This document shows, in pieces, positions 5,513-7,195 of a stretch of DNA of 7,195 nt; the first letter of the stretch is position 1; the number at the start of each line of letters is the position of its first letter. The stretch lies in contig CAMFSB010000082.1 in assembly GCA_945982465.1 (NCBI GenBank), forward strand, positions 1-7,195, in the 5' to 3' direction. The position numbers and the translations under genes were made by a program. The notes below the pieces were generated by a model. The model saw only the letters and a program-made list of their open reading frames with translations, had not been told where the DNA came from and made no database searches. This DNA comes from an uncultured Faecalibacterium sp. GTDB lineage: Bacteria > Bacillota > Clostridia > Oscillospirales > Ruminococcaceae.

Positions 5513-6796
5513 ATGGCAGCACAGACCAATTTTATTGATATCGCCACCATCTGGCTGCACGCCGGCAAGGGCGGCGACGGAGCCGTCAGCTTCCACCGCG
5601 AAAAGTTCGTGGCGGCCGGCGGCCCCGACGGCGGCGACGGCGGCAAAGGCGGCGACATCGTGTTGGCGGCCGTCGTCCCCGCTTCCTCCGTGAGGGACGG
5701 CCGCTGTTAGCGCAAGTACACCGCCCCGGACGGCGGCAAGGGCGGCGGCTCCAACTGCCACGGCGCCAACGCCGAGGACCTGGTCATCAAGGTGCCGCTG
5801 GGCACGGTCATCAAGGACGCGGCCAGCGGCCTGGTCATCGCCGATTTGTCCGACCACACGCCGGTCACGGTGGCAAAGGGCGGCAAGGGCGGCTTTGGCA
5901 ACAGCCATTACGCCACCCCCACCCGCCAGATCCCCAAGTTTGCCAAGCCCGGTATGCCCGGCGAGGACATTCAGGTCACGCTGGAATTAAAGCTGATCGC
6001 CGATGTGGGGCTGATCGGCTTCCCCAATGTGGGCAAATCCACGCTGATCTCCACCATCAGCGCGGCCCGGCCCAAGATCGCCAACTACCATTTTACTACG
6101 CTGGTGCCCACGCTGGGTGTGGTGCGCTGCGGCGAGGGCGCCAGCTTTGTGTGCGCCGATATCCCCGGCCTGATCGAGGGCGCCAGCGAGGGCGTGGGCC
6201 TGGGGCACGACTTTCTGCGCCATGTGGAGCGCTGCCGCCTGCTGCTGCATGTGGTGGACGTTTCGGGCAGCGAGTGCCGCGACCCCAAGGAGGACTTTGC
6301 CAAGATCAACGAGGAGCTGGCAAAGTTCAGCCCGGAGCTGGCCCAGCGCCCGCAGATCGTGGTGGCCAACAAATGCGATATTGCCACCGAAGAGCAGATC
6401 GCGGAGTTCAAAGCCTTTGTGGAAGAGCAGGGGCTGGAATTCATGGCCGTTTCGGCGGCCACCATGCAGGGTGTAAGGGAGCTGCCCGGTAAAGTGTACA
6501 ACCGGCTCAAGGACATCCCGCCGGTGCCGGTGTTTGCTGCCCAGTACAAAAAGGCTGAAAAGGCCGCCGGCAGCCGCAGCTTTACGGTGGCCAAAACCGC
6601 GCCCCATACCTTTACGGTGGATGCCCCCTGGCTGGAACGCATCCTGGCCGGCAGCAATGTGGACGACTACGAAAGCCTGCAGTATTTCCAGCGCCAGCTG
6701 GGCGAAAGCGGCCTTTTGGACGAACTGGTGCGCCAGGGTGTGGAGGAAAACGATACCATCCTGATCGGCGAATACCAGTTTGACTATATCTTCTGA
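5513..6796 (+). pseudogene. obgE: Obg/CgtA GTPase, interrupted by one in-frame TAG
   Basis: Obg is a GTPase needed for late 50S assembly. Counting the stop as a residue, the frame is 427 codons and continuous except for TAG at codon 66 (5708-5710). The Gly-rich Obg fold starts normally ([18 protein letters not shown], then [15 protein letters not shown]). Codons 51-66 read [19 protein letters not shown], where the family has a pattern like FVVDxxLxTLxDFRYK. RKYTAPDGGKG resumes in register. The G domain is intact: GFPNVGKST (169-177), HFTTL (193-197), DIPG (216-219), NKCD (286-289) and SAA (314-316). An Obg C-terminal (OCT) domain closes the protein (about 345-427). ATG 5513 has AAGGAG 6 bases upstream. 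Without readthrough, only a 65-residue fragment or a protein restarted near GTG 5792, lacking most of the Obg fold, could be made. A sequence error and a true mutation cannot be told apart here. Confidence 0.92.
5666..5704 (+). repeat. Inverted repeat inside the abnormal obgE segment
   Basis: GCGGCCGTC (5666-5674) and GACGGCCGC (5696-5704) are perfect 9-bp inverted arms around a 21-base spacer. The spacer itself holds CCTC/GAGG (5685-5688 and 5692-5695). The pair sits within the stretch that does not fit the Obg family and ends just before the TAG. It could mark a template-switch event at a hairpin or a hard-to-sequence structure. Confidence 0.6.
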
Positions 6797-6815
6797 GCAC
6801 GAAAGGAACGGCGCT

Positions 6816-7195
6816 ATGGGCCAACTGCTTTTTCCCGAATCTGCCGGCATCGACCTGCGCGAGCTCAGCCCGCTCAGCCTGGCCTTTGTGGGCGACAGCG
6901 TGCTGGAACTGCTGGTGCGCCGCCGGCTGGTCACTACCACCCGCCTGCACCCCGGCCGGTTGAACGCCGAAAAGGTCAAGTATGTATCTGCGCGGGCACA
7001 GTTCCGGGAGGAAAAGCTGCTGGAGCCGCTGCTCACCGCGGACGAGCTGGCCATGTTCAAGCGCGGGCGCAACGCCAGCAAGGCCAGCGTGGCAAAGCAC
7101 GCCAGTGCGGAGGAATACCGCGCCTCCACCGGCTTTGAATGCCTGCTGGGCTGGCTGTACCTGAACGGGAACGCCGCCCGCGTCGAGCAGCGGGT
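6816..7195 (+). CDS. mrnC: Mini-ribonuclease III, 3' end cut by window edge
   Basis: The first 126 residues of Mini-III, a short RNase III-like nuclease without a dsRNA-binding domain that matures 23S rRNA ends in Firmicutes. LSLAFVGDSVLE (20-31) holds the catalytic Asp27, equivalent to the Asp in LAYIGDAIFE of B. subtilis. FKRGRNA (81-87) is a family hallmark. YRASTGFECLLGWLYL (101-116) carries the second metal ligand, Glu108. ATG 6816 follows AAAGGA (6802-6807) with an 8-base gap and lies 19 bases after obgE, so the two are probably co-transcribed. In B. subtilis mrnC lies elsewhere, next to cysS, so this placement differs from that model. It continues in frame off the right edge, where a few C-terminal residues are missing. 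Confidence 0.9.
   Translation, partial: MGQLLFPESAGIDLRELSPLSLAFVGDSVLELLVRRRLVTTTRLHPGRLNAEKVKYVSARAQFREEKLLEPLLTADELAMFKRGRNASKASVAKHASAEEYRASTGFECLLGWLYLNGNAARVEQR

Noticed and set aside
5987..7129. 380-residue minus-strand open frame opposite obgE and mrnC
   Set aside because: It is a shadow of two recognised genes, has no good start region, and resembles no family I know.
1..7195. Mobile element, CRISPR array, toxin-antitoxin or defence system
   Set aside because: No transposase, integrase, phage gene, regularly spaced repeats or small paired genes are visible. All gene space is taken by housekeeping genes.

Overview
The window is about 7.2 kb of GC-rich, tightly packed housekeeping DNA. 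All genes I can support lie on the + strand. Gene content, gene order, strong AGGAGG-type ribosome binding sites and high third-position GC point to a high-GC clostridial Firmicute. From memory of the protein sequences I would place it near Faecalibacterium, Gemmiger or Subdoligranulum (Oscillospiraceae/Ruminococcaceae); this is recollection, not a search.

Layout: 1-165 is a GC-rich intergenic stretch with G-runs that could form a G-quadruplex. 166-4661 is a tight gene string with stop/start overlaps: a non-catalytic M16 peptidase-like protein (YfmF type), a catalytic M16 zinc metallopeptidase (YfmH type), prolipoprotein diacylglyceryl transferase (lgt) with a hydrophilic C-terminal tail, and folD. 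A canonical sigma-A promoter (4700-4728) and a short leader then drive rplU (L21) and rpmA (L27), which end at a strong intrinsic terminator (5423-5454). After that come obgE (Obg GTPase, ribosome assembly) and the start of mrnC (Mini-RNase III, 23S rRNA maturation), which runs off the right edge.

Functionally, the left half joins an M16 protease pair, lipoprotein lipidation and one-carbon folate metabolism. The right half is a ribosome block: two 50S proteins, a 50S-assembly GTPase and a 23S rRNA maturation nuclease.

The striking feature is that two neighbouring genes expected to be needed for growth are broken in the same manner. rpmA has TAA TAA exactly at codons 4-5, where the family has Lys-Lys, followed by further unusual residues up to about codon 19. 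obgE has TAG at codon 66, where the family has a basic residue, preceded by 12-15 residues that do not fit the family. In both genes the frame is kept, there is no net indel, and the rest of the protein looks intact. This could be a local sequence or assembly error, true inactivation with functional copies elsewhere, or a localised hypermutation process. The sequence alone cannot decide. I found no phage, IS, CRISPR, tRNA or rRNA, and no convincing new multi-gene system.
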